Positions 1 through 8,001 of a stretch of 34,014 nucleotides of DNA are shown one piece after another. Source of the DNA: Bacteroidales bacterium (GTDB taxonomy: Bacteria; Bacteroidota; Bacteroidia; Bacteroidales; UBA932). The notes under the pieces are model-generated. The model made no database searches. It was not told the DNA's origin and saw only the letters and a list, made by a program, of their open reading frames with translations. Position 1 is the first letter of the stretch; each line of letters opens with the position of its first letter. The stretch lies in the NCBI GenBank assembly GCA_004552965.1, contig SFMU01000019.1:1-34014 (forward strand), in the 5' to 3' direction. Position numbers and translations under genes: made by a program.

Positions 1-107
1 TCGTCGTCTGTGAGGAAGATGGAGTCTTTCAGCCTTGATGCGATCTGGCTGAATGCTTCTGAGTTGCGTGTGAGTGAATAGAAGTATCTCCTGGCATCTC
101 TGAACAT
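1..107 (-). CDS. Unknown protein, N-terminal fragment
   Basis: An open minus-strand frame begins at an ATG at 107-105 and runs off the left edge of the window, giving 35 residues that start MFRDARRYFYSLTRNSEAF. The fragment looks like a real protein start, with mixed helical, charged and aromatic residues and no stop. No family can be assigned from so little. A second ATG in another frame (about 20 bases upstream) also stays open, but its translation is less protein-like. No clear TAnnTTTG box was found upstream. The gene lies downstream of, and on the same strand as, tRNA-His, separated from it by the tRNA terminator. Confidence 0.4.
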   Translation of the reverse strand, partial: MFRDARRYFYSLTRNSEAFSQIASRLKDSIFLTDD

Positions 108-201
108 ACTTTCTCCCCATCGTTTCCCTAATAGTCGGAGAGTCAAGCGTTTATAAATCCCATAAAACAAAGCAACCCTCGGATTCCTCCGAGTGTCGCA
201 T

Positions 202-241
202 AAAAAAACAGAGGATGACAAACACTTGTCTGTCATCCTCT
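202..241 (-). terminator. Rho-independent terminator of tRNA-His
   Basis: On the minus strand an 11-bp perfect stem (210-220 with 231-241) closes a 10-base loop and is followed by a run of seven T residues (202-208 read in reverse). It begins nine bases after the encoded CCA end of tRNA-His, so it is the natural end of that transcript. Confidence 0.85.
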
Positions 242-250
242 CTTATCAGT

Positions 251-327
251 TGGGGTGCGATGTGGGGCTCGAACCCACGACACCCAGAACCACAATCTGG
301 TGCTCTACCAACTGAACTAATCGCACC
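251..327 (-). tRNA. tRNA-His (anticodon GTG)
   Basis: Read on the minus strand, the gene folds as a normal cloverleaf. The anticodon loop holds GTG for histidine, the T arm reads GTGGGTTCGAGCCCCAC, and the D arm contains AGTTGGTAGAGC. The tRNA-His hallmark is present: an extra encoded G at -1 (327) opposite C73 (254). The 3' CCA is encoded (253-251). A Bacteroidota promoter precedes it and a terminator follows. It lies about 2.3 kb from the histidine operon, which may be coincidence. Confidence 0.97.
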
Positions 328-338
328 GTGTTGGACTG

Positions 339-368
339 CAAAGATAGGTATTTTTTTATTTACTGCAA
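339..368 (-). promoter_or_regulatory. Promoter of tRNA-His
   Basis: Minus strand: the -7 box TATCTTTG (346-339) matches the Bacteroidota consensus TAnnTTTG. A -33 TTG (368-366) lies 19 bases upstream. The tRNA starts 11 bases after the -7 box. Confidence 0.8.
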
Positions 369-469
369 GCATTTCCACTCGAAACTCCTTCAAAATACTC
401 GATTTTGTCATCGCTGGCCGGTCTTGATTACTTTTTCTTGCAATGAGATTAATATCAAGGATTATTACA

Positions 470-477
470 TATATTTG
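470..477 (+). promoter_or_regulatory. Candidate -7 box just before capA-like gene
   Basis: TATATTTG fits TAnnTTTG and ends only six bases before the ATG at 484, so transcription would begin at or next to the start codon (a leaderless mRNA). No good -33 TTTG lies at the usual distance; the nearest TTG (438-440) is too far upstream. The call is therefore tentative. Confidence 0.4.
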
Positions 478-483
478 TAAATT

Positions 484-1638
484 ATGAGAAAACTGCTGAA
501 ATCTGCCCTTTGCCTGCTTATGTTCTGCTGCCCTCTTTTGTTGGAGGCGCAGTACTGCCAGCAGGATAAATGTGCACCGGATCTGCCGCCTCCCCGCTCT
601 CTGTCCTTTGGCCCGGACACGGTCAGTATCACCTTCCTTGGGGACGTGATGATGCACAAGGGACAGATAGACAATGCGCTGCGCGAAGATGGCAGCTACG
701 CTTTCCCGACATATTTCAGAGAAATACTTCATCTGACGAAGGCGCCTGACCTTGCGGTGGCGAACATGGAATTCACCCTCGCAGGCCCGCCATATTCAGG
801 CTACCCCTGCTTCAGCGCTCCTTATGAATATGCCGACGAAGTCCGCCGGAGCGGTGTCGATGTCTTCCTGACCGCGAACAACCATATTCTTGACAAGGGT
901 GCAACCGGCTTCCGGAGGACTCTGCGTCACTACGGAGATCTGGCCACCGAAGACATTTTCTACACAGGCTCTGCCCCGGATCCGGAATCCGACACCCGCC
1001 TCAATCCGCTTCTGCTTTCGGTCCGGGGCGTGAGGATAGCGCTGGTCAACTTCACCTACGGCACCAACGTACCGATGGGCGACGGGGTAGCCTTGGTCCA
1101 CAGAACCGACACGACATGGCTGTCCGCCGCTATAAAGACAGCAAGGGAAGCCGAGGTCGATTTCATTTTCGCCCTCCCGCACTGGGGGACTGAATATTCA
1201 TTGCGCTCCGACAGGGCTCAGGAAAGGCTGGCATCGTGGCTAGCATCGAAGGGGTGCGATGCCGTCATCGGCACCCATCCACATGTGCCGCAGAACATCG
1301 ACACCCTGTTCGCCGAACTCCCCGGAGGCAGGCAGAAGGCCGTTCCGGTGGTATATTCACTGGGCAATCTGGTCTCGAACATGTCCGCTCCGAACACCCG
1401 GGTGGGCCTTGCCGCCACACTCCGGATTGCCGTGGATGCCGAAGGCAACAAGACCCTGCTCCCGCTTCGGACCACCTTCACATGGTGCACCCGCCCCGGG
1501 ACTCTCACGACCAGCTACTGCGTCATCCCGCTCGAGGCCTATCTTGGGCGAAGGGATGAGTGGATCGCTCCTTACGACTACGACAATATGCTTGAGAACT
1601 ACCGTAGAGTCAAGCAGATAACCCAAATTGAAGAATGA
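484..1638 (+). CDS. CapA-family secreted metallophosphatase-like protein
   Basis: A 384-residue protein of the CapA / PGA_cap family, related to calcineurin-type metallophosphoesterases and first named from poly-gamma-glutamate capsule synthesis. A hydrophobic signal peptide covers about residues 1-22. The family motifs then follow in order: GDVMMHKGQ (about 53-61, metal-binding Asp), NMEFTL (94-99), NNHILDKG (132-139), HWGTEY, GTHPHVPQ and SLGNLVSN near the end. Length and motif spacing are normal, so it should be active. In genomes without capsule-synthesis partners the substrate is unknown, and none of those partners (CapB, CapC) is here. The stop overlaps the phoH start by four bases (ATGA), so the two are co-translated. 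Exported, probably periplasmic. Confidence 0.85.
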   Translation: MRKLLKSALCLLMFCCPLLLEAQYCQQDKCAPDLPPPRSLSFGPDTVSITFLGDVMMHKGQIDNALREDGSYAFPTYFREILHLTKAPDLAVANMEFTLAGPPYSGYPCFSAPYEYADEVRRSGVDVFLTANNHILDKGATGFRRTLRHYGDLATEDIFYTGSAPDPESDTRLNPLLLSVRGVRIALVNFTYGTNVPMGDGVALVHRTDTTWLSAAIKTAREAEVDFIFALPHWGTEYSLRSDRAQERLASWLASKGCDAVIGTHPHVPQNIDTLFAELPGGRQKAVPVVYSLGNLVSNMSAPNTRVGLAATLRIAVDAEGNKTLLPLRTTFTWCTRPGTLTTSYCVIPLEAYLGRRDEWIAPYDYDNMLENYRRVKQITQIEE

Positions 1639-2585
1639 AGAAAACCATTACTCTCCAGGCGATGGATCCCATTGAGATTTTCGGAGCCGGCAACAAGATT
1701 CTAGACGCTTTCTGCGGGTATTTCCCGGATCTCAAAGTCGCGGCGAGAGGAGACGAAATCCATCTGGAAGGCGATGAGTCCCGGATTCAGGAATTCAACC
1801 AGCGCTTTTCCGAACTCGTCCAGCGCCGGCACCGGAAAATGAATCTGACAGTCTTCGATGTCGAGGACCTTTTCGACGGCACCGGTCAGGACGGAACCAT
1901 CCGCCTTTCGCCCGAATCGACCATAGTCCACGGGACGGATGGGAAACCGATCAAGGCCCGGAACAAGACTCAGCAGGAAATGGTGAAGGCCTATTTCGAG
2001 AATGACCTGATTTTCGCTGTAGGTCCTGCCGGAACAGGCAAGACTTATGTGGCCATCGCCCTGGCGGTCAGGGCTCTGAAGAACAGGGAGATCAAAAGGA
2101 TCATCCTGACCAGGCCTGCGGTCGAGGCGGGGGAGCGGCTCGGATTTCTGCCCGGAGACCTCAAGGACAAGCTGGATCCGTATCTCCAGCCTCTCTATGA
2201 TGCCCTCGGTGACATGATCCCGACTAAGAAGCTGCAGGAGTTCATCTCCGACGGCACCATCCAGATTGCCCCGCTGGCCTACATGAGGGGCCGGACACTG
2301 GACCGGGCCTGTGTGATTCTGGACGAAGCTCAGAACACCAACATCGCACAGCTCAAGATGTTCCTGACCAGAATGGGTGTCAATGCAAAATTCATCGTGA
2401 CCGGAGATGCCTCCCAGGTCGACCTCCCACGGAAGGAGGATTCCGGTTTGCTGAAGGGCATCTCTCTGGTGAAGAACATCAAAGGCATCAGCACGATAGA
2501 ATTCACCAACGAGGACATTGTCCGTCATCCGCTTGTCTCCAAGATTGTCAAGGCCTTCGACAGGAAAGACGAATCCGTGCAATAA
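1635..2585 (+). CDS. phoH: PhoH-family ATPase
   Basis: A 316-residue PhoH-like ATPase, usually linked to RNA metabolism and stress. Residues 1-100 form the small N-terminal domain typical of the long PhoH group. Walker A is GPAGTGKT (130-137), Walker B is VILDEAQNT (227-235), and the downstream TGDASQVDLP (256-265) is a PhoH signature. All key residues are intact. The start overlaps the stop of the CapA-like gene by four bases. Cytoplasmic. There is no sign that it is functionally tied to the histidine operon, which has its own promoter immediately downstream. Confidence 0.93.
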   Translation: MKKTITLQAMDPIEIFGAGNKILDAFCGYFPDLKVAARGDEIHLEGDESRIQEFNQRFSELVQRRHRKMNLTVFDVEDLFDGTGQDGTIRLSPESTIVHGTDGKPIKARNKTQQEMVKAYFENDLIFAVGPAGTGKTYVAIALAVRALKNREIKRIILTRPAVEAGERLGFLPGDLKDKLDPYLQPLYDALGDMIPTKKLQEFISDGTIQIAPLAYMRGRTLDRACVILDEAQNTNIAQLKMFLTRMGVNAKFIVTGDASQVDLPRKEDSGLLKGISLVKNIKGISTIEFTNEDIVRHPLVSKIVKAFDRKDESVQ

Positions 2586-2600
2586 AAATCTTCCCACTCC

Positions 2601-2631
2601 TTGCAATTGAGGAGAATTCTTTGGATATTTG
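2601..2631 (+). promoter_or_regulatory. Promoter of the histidine operon
   Basis: A -33 TTG (2601-2603), 20 bases, then a -7 box GATATTTG (2624-2631), one base off TAnnTTTG. Transcription should start near 2636, leaving a leader of roughly a dozen bases before the leader-peptide ATG at 2650. The identical -7 octamer with a 19-base spacer precedes the lipoprotein gene at 16673. Confidence 0.7.
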
Positions 2632-2649
2632 CAGACGATAAACGAACAA

Positions 2650-2706
2650 ATGACAAGAATCCATCATATCCACCTCCATCATCACCACCGCTCGGAAGAG
2701 AGGTAA
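2650..2706 (+). CDS. hisL: Histidine operon leader peptide
   Basis: An 18-residue ORF, MTRIHHIHLHHHHRSEER, too short for normal ORF callers. Seven of 18 residues are histidine, including the run HHHH at codons 2677-2688. It lies between the his promoter and a strong intrinsic terminator, directly ahead of hisG. This is the classic layout of a ribosome-stalling leader: scarce His-tRNA stalls the ribosome on the His codons and lets the downstream genes be transcribed. The peptide itself probably has no other function. Confidence 0.92.
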   Translation: MTRIHHIHLHHHHRSEER

Positions 2707-2782
2707 GTTTGTCGTGGATATCAATGCAACAGAGATATTTGGTCAAGGCTTGCCTCAATTGCGGTAAGCCTTGACTTTTTTT
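2700..2782 (+). promoter_or_regulatory. His attenuator: antiterminator and terminator
   Basis: The terminator is a perfect 10-bp stem (2742-2751 with 2766-2775), extendable by three inner pairs, followed by seven T residues (2776-2782). A competing antiterminator can form between GAGGTAAG (2700-2707) and CTTGCCTC (2749-2756), eight pairs with one G-U, using the same 5' arm. The upstream half overlaps the leader stop codon (2704-2706). A ribosome that finishes the leader covers it and lets the terminator form. A ribosome stalled at the His codons leaves it free, and transcription continues into hisG. The terminator is seen directly; the switching is inferred. Confidence 0.88.
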
Positions 2783-2837
2783 ATGCCCCATGGTGGGTTT
2801 CCTGTCGTGACAGATTGACAACAAAATAATTACGAAA

Positions 2838-3689
2838 ATGATCAGAATCGCAATCCAGGCCAAGGGCCGATTGAGTGAAGAAAGCCTCGAACTTCTGAAG
2901 GAGGCCGGCATCCAGGTCGATGACACAAAGAGAAAATTCCTTTCACAGTCCAGAAGCTTTCCGGCAGAGCTGTTGTTCCTGCGCGATGACGACATCCCTC
3001 AGGCTGTCGCCCTCGGAGTGGCAGACATAGGAATTGTCGGCTATAACGAAGTGCTTGAAAGAGAGCAGGATGTGGAGATTGTTGACCGTCTTGGCTTCGG
3101 CCCTTGCCGCATTTCGCTCGCAGTCCCGAAGACCGTGGATTACCCCGGACTCGAATGGTTCAACGGGAAGAGGATAGCGACATCGTACCCTAATATTCTT
3201 GGCAAGTTCCTCAAAGAGAAGGGAATAGATGCTAAGATCAGCGTGATCACCGGCTCGGTCGAAATAGCCCCTACCGTGGGGATGAGTGACGCCATCTTTG
3301 ACATTGTCTCTTCCGGGGGAACCCTGGTCAGCAATGGTCTGAAGGAAGTCGAGAAGATTGTCTTTTCCGAGGCCGTGGTCATCAGCGGCAGGAATCCGGA
3401 TGCTGAAAAAGTCAAGGTCTGGGAGCAGATCAAGTTCCGTATCAATGCCGTCCGGGACAGCCGCAACATGAAGTACCTGCTGATGAACGTCCCGAACGAC
3501 AGGATCGACGAGGCGATTGCCATCCTTCCTGCGATGCGCAGCCCGACCATCCTTCCTCTCGCCCAGAGCGGGTGGTCATCGATGCACTCGGTCGTCGCAG
3601 AAGACGTCCTCTGGGACAAGATCGAACTCCTCAAGGAAATCGGTGCAGAAGGCATCCTCGTCCTTTCCGTCGAAAAAATGGTGCTGTAG
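2838..3689 (+). CDS. hisG: ATP phosphoribosyltransferase (HisG, long form)
   Basis: Catalyses the first committed step of histidine synthesis: ATP plus PRPP gives phosphoribosyl-ATP. At 283 residues it is the long form, with a C-terminal ACT-like regulatory domain that binds histidine, so no HisZ partner is expected; none is present. Recognisable segments are AIQAKGRLSEES near the N-terminus, DIGIVGYN (about 54-61) and the PRPP-loop region SSGGTL. It is the first structural gene of the operon, so it is exposed to both attenuation and feedback by histidine. The start ATG follows an A-rich stretch with no Shine-Dalgarno sequence. Confidence 0.97.
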   Translation: MIRIAIQAKGRLSEESLELLKEAGIQVDDTKRKFLSQSRSFPAELLFLRDDDIPQAVALGVADIGIVGYNEVLEREQDVEIVDRLGFGPCRISLAVPKTVDYPGLEWFNGKRIATSYPNILGKFLKEKGIDAKISVITGSVEIAPTVGMSDAIFDIVSSGGTLVSNGLKEVEKIVFSEAVVISGRNPDAEKVKVWEQIKFRINAVRDSRNMKYLLMNVPNDRIDEAIAILPAMRSPTILPLAQSGWSSMHSVVAEDVLWDKIELLKEIGAEGILVLSVEKMVL

Positions 3690-3723
3690 ATTCACAGGGA
3701 TTCTTCAACAAAAATAGCTGAAT

Positions 3724-5022
3724 ATGCCGATAGACAGATACATAGCTCCATCCAGGAGCCAGTGGCCGGAACTGACCTGCCGGGCGACGGCGGATGACAC
3801 GGACATAGAAGCGAGTGTCAGGGAAATCCTCGACACGGTCCGCAGGGACGGCGACACCGCGGTCATTGAATATGAGAACCGCTTCGACCGTGCTTCCTTC
3901 GTCCAGGCAGCCGACCTGAAAGTCACTGAAGAGGAAAAGATCCAGGCTGAAGACTCTGTGCCGCAGACTCTCAAGGCCTCGATCCGTCTTGCCATGGAGA
4001 ACATCAGGAAATTCCATGAGGCACAGTTGCCGGGGACGGTCGATCTGTACACGACCCCAGGCGTGAGATGCCTTCAGAAGGCCGTTCCGCTGAGACGTGT
4101 CGGCCTGTATATTCCCGGAGGAAGGGCACCTCTCTTCTCCACCGTGCTGATGCTTGCGGTCCCGGCGAAAGTTGCCGGCTGTCCTGAAATCGTGCTTTGC
4201 ACCCCTCCGGGACCTGACGGAAAGGCCAATCCTGTGATTGTCTGGACGGCACTCCTGTGCGGAGTCACCGAAATCTACAAGACCGGCGGTGCCCAGGCAA
4301 TCGCTGCGATGGGCTACGGAACGTCCACCATCCGAAGGTGCGACAAAATCTTCGGCCCGGGAAACCGTTTCGTCATGAAGGCCAAGCAGATGCTCGGACT
4401 CACCGAAACGGCCATCGACATGCCTGCGGGTCCGTCCGAGGTGATGGTCCTCGCCGATACCTCCGCTTCTGCCGAGTTCGTGGCCTCGGATTTCCTTTCC
4501 CAGGCGGAGCACGGCCCTGACAGCCAGTCTGTCCTGGTCTGCAGTTCTGCATCCGTGGCAGATGCGGTCGAAGAGGCAATCGAAAGCCAATGCCGCTCGC
4601 TCTCCAGATCGGAAATAATAGCCAAGTCCCTGTCCAACAGCAGGATCGTCGTGTTCGACAACACTGCGGACATTGTCGATTTCGCCAATGAATATGCCCC
4701 CGAGCACCTCATTGTCTCGATGGAGAATCCATGGGCCATAGTGGACAGGATCTATGCAGCCGGAAGTGTGTTTGTCGGCAACTATTCCCCTGAAAGTGCC
4801 GGCGACTATGCTTCCGGCACCAACCACACTCTGCCGACTTCCGGCTGGGCGCGGTCTTTCAGCGGCCTGAATCTGGACTCCTTCATGAGGAAGATGACGG
4901 TTCAGGAACTCTCTGAAGATGGTCTGGAGGCCATCGGCGACACGATCATCAGGATGGCTGAGGCCGAAGGCCTCGATGCCCACGCCTCGGCAGTGAGAAT
5001 CAGATTAGGGAAACGGAAGTAA
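3724..5022 (+). CDS. hisD: Histidinol dehydrogenase
   Basis: Catalyses the last two steps of the pathway, histidinol to histidine, with NAD and a bound zinc. At 432 residues it has normal length. Conserved parts include PGGRAPLFSTVLMLAVPA (nucleotide-binding region), PAGPSEVMVLAD, the zinc-binding LSQAEHGPDS (Gln and His), EYAPEHL, and the C-terminal GTNHTLPTSGWAR. The start codon sits in the sequence GAATATG, which recurs at several starts in this window. It follows hisG by 34 bases. Confidence 0.97.
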   Translation: MPIDRYIAPSRSQWPELTCRATADDTDIEASVREILDTVRRDGDTAVIEYENRFDRASFVQAADLKVTEEEKIQAEDSVPQTLKASIRLAMENIRKFHEAQLPGTVDLYTTPGVRCLQKAVPLRRVGLYIPGGRAPLFSTVLMLAVPAKVAGCPEIVLCTPPGPDGKANPVIVWTALLCGVTEIYKTGGAQAIAAMGYGTSTIRRCDKIFGPGNRFVMKAKQMLGLTETAIDMPAGPSEVMVLADTSASAEFVASDFLSQAEHGPDSQSVLVCSSASVADAVEEAIESQCRSLSRSEIIAKSLSNSRIVVFDNTADIVDFANEYAPEHLIVSMENPWAIVDRIYAAGSVFVGNYSPESAGDYASGTNHTLPTSGWARSFSGLNLDSFMRKMTVQELSEDGLEAIGDTIIRMAEAEGLDAHASAVRIRLGKRK

Positions 5023-5033
5023 AAGACGGAACA

Positions 5034-6683
5034 ATGACAATTGAAGAAGTGATTGGCCTGGTCAGGCCCAACATAGCTGCTCTGGAAGCATATTCGACAG
5101 CCCGCGATGACTGCGGGGACAAGCGCCCCGAAATATTCCTGGACGCCAACGAGAGTCCCTACGACAACGGGCTCAACAGGTATCCGGACCCACATCAGAA
5201 GGCTCTGAAGGCGAGAATCTCCGCAATCAGGAAGATTTCTCCCGAGAGTCTGTTCATCGGCAACGGAAGCGATGAGGCCATCGACCTCCTCTTCCGTGTG
5301 TTCTGCGTTCCGGGCAAGTCGAATGCGGTGTCGATCGCTCCGAGCTACGGAATGTACTCGGTTGCCGCTGCCACCAATGACGTCGAATTCAGGACGGTGA
5401 TGCTCCGGGAGGACTTCTCGATGGACACGGAAGCGATGCTTTCTGCCTGTGACGGGCAGACTGCCCTGATGTTCATCTGTTCTCCGAACAATCCTTCCGG
5501 CAACATATTCCCGAAAGAGCAGATCGAAGCGCTCCTGCGCTCTTTCAGGGGCATCGTGGTCGTGGACGAGGCCTACATCGACTTCGCCTCTTCCCCTTCA
5601 CTGGTGCCGATGATAGCAGCCTACCCCAATCTGGTGGTGCTCCAGACCCTTTCCAAGGCCTGGGGAATGGCAGGACTCCGTCTTGGACTGGCCATCGCGG
5701 ACCCTGCAGTCGTGGCCATGATGTCGAAGGTGAAATACCCGTACAACATCAATGTCCTTGCCCAGAAGATGGCCCTTTCGAAGCTGTCCGAGGAGACTGT
5801 GAAGGCTCACGTGGCAGAGATTGTCGGACAGCGTTTCCGCCTTGTCAAGGAGCTCTCCTCCTGTCCGTCAGTGAAGAAGATTTACCCAAGCGAAGCCAAT
5901 TTCCTGCTTGTGGAGTTCGATGATGCCGATGCGGTCTATGACAGGCTCGTCGATGAAAAGCTGATCGTCAGGAACCGCTCCCGCGTCAAGGGATGCAGCA
6001 ACTGCCTGAGGATCACGGTCGGCACTCCTTCGGAGAATGACCGTCTGCTCACCCTTCTCGGTGTGCGGCAGGCTGCTCCTTCCAATGGGGTGGAGAGCCT
6101 CGGTGGAAGGCACGTGCGTGTCACCCGCAAGACAAGGGAGACGGACATAGTCCTCGAACTGGATCTCGACAAGTCCGGTACCTCATCCATCTCGACAGGA
6201 CTGGGATTCTTCGACCACATGCTCGACCAGATTCCGCATCACGGCGGAGTGTCGCTTCTCGTGAAGGCTGAGGGCGACCTTCAGGTGGATGAGCATCACA
6301 CCATTGAGGACGTCGGAATCGCCCTTGGCGAGGCTCTGGACGCAGCTTTGGGTTCAAAGCTCGGAATAGGCCGCTACGGTTTCGTCCTCCCGATGGACGA
6401 TTGCGATGCCTGCGTCCTGATGGATTTCGGCGGCAGGATAGATTTCAAATGGCAGGTGCAGTTCTCAAGGGAGATGGTCGGAGATGTGCCGACCGAGATG
6501 TTCAGCCATTTCTTCCAGTCCGTCGGAGCAGGGGCAAAATGCAATCTCCACGTTTTCGCTACCGGTGAGAATGACCATCACAAGGCTGAATCCATATTCA
6601 AGGCTTTTGCGCGCGCTCTCCGCATGGCAGTCTCGCTCACTCCTTTCCCTTATGAACTTCCATCCAGCAAAGGTACCTTATGA
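5034..6683 (+). CDS. hisC-hisB: Fusion: HisC aminotransferase + HisB dehydratase
   Basis: A single 549-residue frame encodes two enzymes. Residues 1 to about 345 are histidinol-phosphate aminotransferase (HisC, PLP fold type I), with LDANESPYDN near 37, SPNNPSG (150-156), VVVDEAYIDF (175-184) and the PLP lysine K208 in LSKAWGMAGLRLG. Residues about 359-549 are imidazoleglycerol-phosphate dehydratase, with the metal-binding FDHML, PHHGG, HHTIED (421-426) and DHHKAES. Both halves keep their catalytic residues and normal lengths. In E. coli, and as I recall in Bacteroides, the dehydratase is instead fused to a HAD-type histidinol phosphatase; that domain is absent here and from the whole operon. 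The stop overlaps hisH by four bases. No frameshift is seen at the junction (about 6090-6110). Confidence 0.95.
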   Translation: MTIEEVIGLVRPNIAALEAYSTARDDCGDKRPEIFLDANESPYDNGLNRYPDPHQKALKARISAIRKISPESLFIGNGSDEAIDLLFRVFCVPGKSNAVSIAPSYGMYSVAAATNDVEFRTVMLREDFSMDTEAMLSACDGQTALMFICSPNNPSGNIFPKEQIEALLRSFRGIVVVDEAYIDFASSPSLVPMIAAYPNLVVLQTLSKAWGMAGLRLGLAIADPAVVAMMSKVKYPYNINVLAQKMALSKLSEETVKAHVAEIVGQRFRLVKELSSCPSVKKIYPSEANFLLVEFDDADAVYDRLVDEKLIVRNRSRVKGCSNCLRITVGTPSENDRLLTLLGVRQAAPSNGVESLGGRHVRVTRKTRETDIVLELDLDKSGTSSISTGLGFFDHMLDQIPHHGGVSLLVKAEGDLQVDEHHTIEDVGIALGEALDAALGSKLGIGRYGFVLPMDDCDACVLMDFGGRIDFKWQVQFSREMVGDVPTEMFSHFFQSVGAGAKCNLHVFATGENDHHKAESIFKAFARALRMAVSLTPFPYELPSSKGTL

Positions 6684-7270
6684 TTGCGATAGTTGACTAC
6701 AAGGCCGGCAATCTGCGTTCGGTCGAAAATGCGCTTCAGCGCCTCGGAGCGGCCTATCAGGTCACTTCCGACCCGGAGGTAATCACCGGGGCGAGCCACG
6801 TGATAATGCCTGGAGTCGGCGAGGCCTCCTCGGCGATGGAGAATCTTCAGGCAACGGGACTTGTACCTGTCATCAAAAGTCTGCGCCAGCCTGTTCTGGG
6901 AATATGCATAGGCCTCCAGCTGATGTGTTCCTACAGCGAGGAAGGCTCGGTTCCCTGTCTGGGCATATTCGATGCAGCTGTCCGCCGCTTCGGGTCCGCT
7001 CCCGGAGTCAAGATTCCCCACATGGGATGGAACACCATCGAGGGGCTTGAAAGCCCTCTGTTCCGGAACGTGCCCGAAGGCTCCTTCGTCTATTATGTCC
7101 ATTCTTACCGTCCCGACATCGCGCAGGGCCAGACGATAGCGCGTACCTCCTATTCGGAAGGCGTTTTCAGTGCCGCCTTGCACAGGGACAATTTCTTCGG
7201 AACCCAGTTCCATCCCGAAAAGAGCGGGGAGGTCGGGGCCAGGATCATCAGCAACTTCATTTTTCTTTAA
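6680..7270 (+). CDS. hisH: Imidazole glycerol phosphate synthase, glutaminase subunit
   Basis: A class I glutamine amidotransferase of 196 residues that supplies ammonia to HisF for closing the imidazole ring. The nucleophile Cys lies in LGICIGLQLM (residues about 73-82), and the catalytic His and Glu are in TQFHPEKSG near the C-terminus. The start overlaps the hisC-hisB stop (ATGA). HisH and HisF act as a complex and are separated here only by hisA, as in most his operons. Confidence 0.97.
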   Translation: MIAIVDYKAGNLRSVENALQRLGAAYQVTSDPEVITGASHVIMPGVGEASSAMENLQATGLVPVIKSLRQPVLGICIGLQLMCSYSEEGSVPCLGIFDAAVRRFGSAPGVKIPHMGWNTIEGLESPLFRNVPEGSFVYYVHSYRPDIAQGQTIARTSYSEGVFSAALHRDNFFGTQFHPEKSGEVGARIISNFIFL

Positions 7271-7275
7271 CGAAT

Positions 7276-8001
7276 ATGTCGAAATTCAACATAATACCAG
7301 CAATCGACCTGATTGACGGACAATGTGTCCGCCTCACCCAGGGGGATTACTCCAGAAGCAAGGTTTACTCTTCCGATCCGGTCGAGGTGGCTCTGGGATT
7401 CGGGGAGGCAGGGGCGACGCGGCTGCATCTGGTGGACCTTGACGGAGCCAAGGCGTCGGAGCCGAAGAATCTCTCCGTCCTCGAAAGGATTGTCTCCGCC
7501 ACCTCCCTGGAGGTCGAGTTCGGCGGAGGAATCAAGTCCGAGGCCTCCCTCAAGTCTGTACTCGATGCCGGTGCTGCCTATGCGATCTGCGGAAGCATAG
7601 CCATCACCAGCCCCGAACTTTTCCGCACCTGGCTCAATGAATATGGGGAAAGAATCATTCTCGGTCTTGACCTGAAGAACGGCAGGGTGGCAACTCACGG
7701 CTGGCTCGAGACTTCTGAAGCGACCGTGTCCGATGTCCTGGATGCCTTCGGGGGCCTTGTACGCAGGGCGATAGTGACAGAGATCTCCCATGACGGAATG
7801 CTTTCGGGAGTGGATGCGGGTTTCTATTCGGAACTTCAGGCGGCATTCCCGGATGTCGAGATTGTCGTGAGCGGGGGAGTGGCCGGGGAAGATGACATCA
7901 GACTCCTCAGCGAGAGCGGCTTGCGGTCCGCAATAGTCGGAAAGGCTATTTATGAAGGAAGGATTGACCTGGCAAAAATGATCGGAAAGTATGCTGGCTA
8001 A
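7276..8001 (+). CDS. hisA: ProFAR isomerase
   Basis: The (beta-alpha)8-barrel isomerase of 241 residues converts ProFAR to PRFAR, the substrate of HisHF. Conserved parts are IIPAIDLIDGQCVRL (catalytic Asp), VEFGGGIKS, the second catalytic Asp in LGLDLKNG, and the phosphate-binding VVSGGVAGEDD. The start codon again lies within GAATATG, five bases after hisH ends. The last 11 bases overlap the start of hisF. Confidence 0.97.
   Translation: MSKFNIIPAIDLIDGQCVRLTQGDYSRSKVYSSDPVEVALGFGEAGATRLHLVDLDGAKASEPKNLSVLERIVSATSLEVEFGGGIKSEASLKSVLDAGAAYAICGSIAITSPELFRTWLNEYGERIILGLDLKNGRVATHGWLETSEATVSDVLDAFGGLVRRAIVTEISHDGMLSGVDAGFYSELQAAFPDVEIVVSGGVAGEDDIRLLSESGLRSAIVGKAIYEGRIDLAKMIGKYAG

Noticed and set aside
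251..327. tRNA-associated integration site
   Set aside because: No integrase, no duplicated tRNA end and no change of gene style next to either tRNA.
151..732. Minus-strand 193-residue ORF
   Set aside because: It runs straight through tRNA-His and its promoter and over the capA-like start; its translation contains the tRNA sequence.
484..1638. Capsule (poly-gamma-glutamate) synthesis locus
   Set aside because: Only a CapA-type protein is present; CapB and CapC partners are absent, and the neighbour is phoH.
2586..2837. T-box or other riboswitch ahead of hisG
   Set aside because: No T-box sequence or specifier loop is visible, and the His-rich leader peptide with terminator explains the region.
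3631..4983. Minus-strand 450-residue ORF opposite hisD
   Set aside because: It mirrors the codon pattern of a well-conserved gene in GC-rich DNA; the translation is His/Arg/Asp-rich with no family features.
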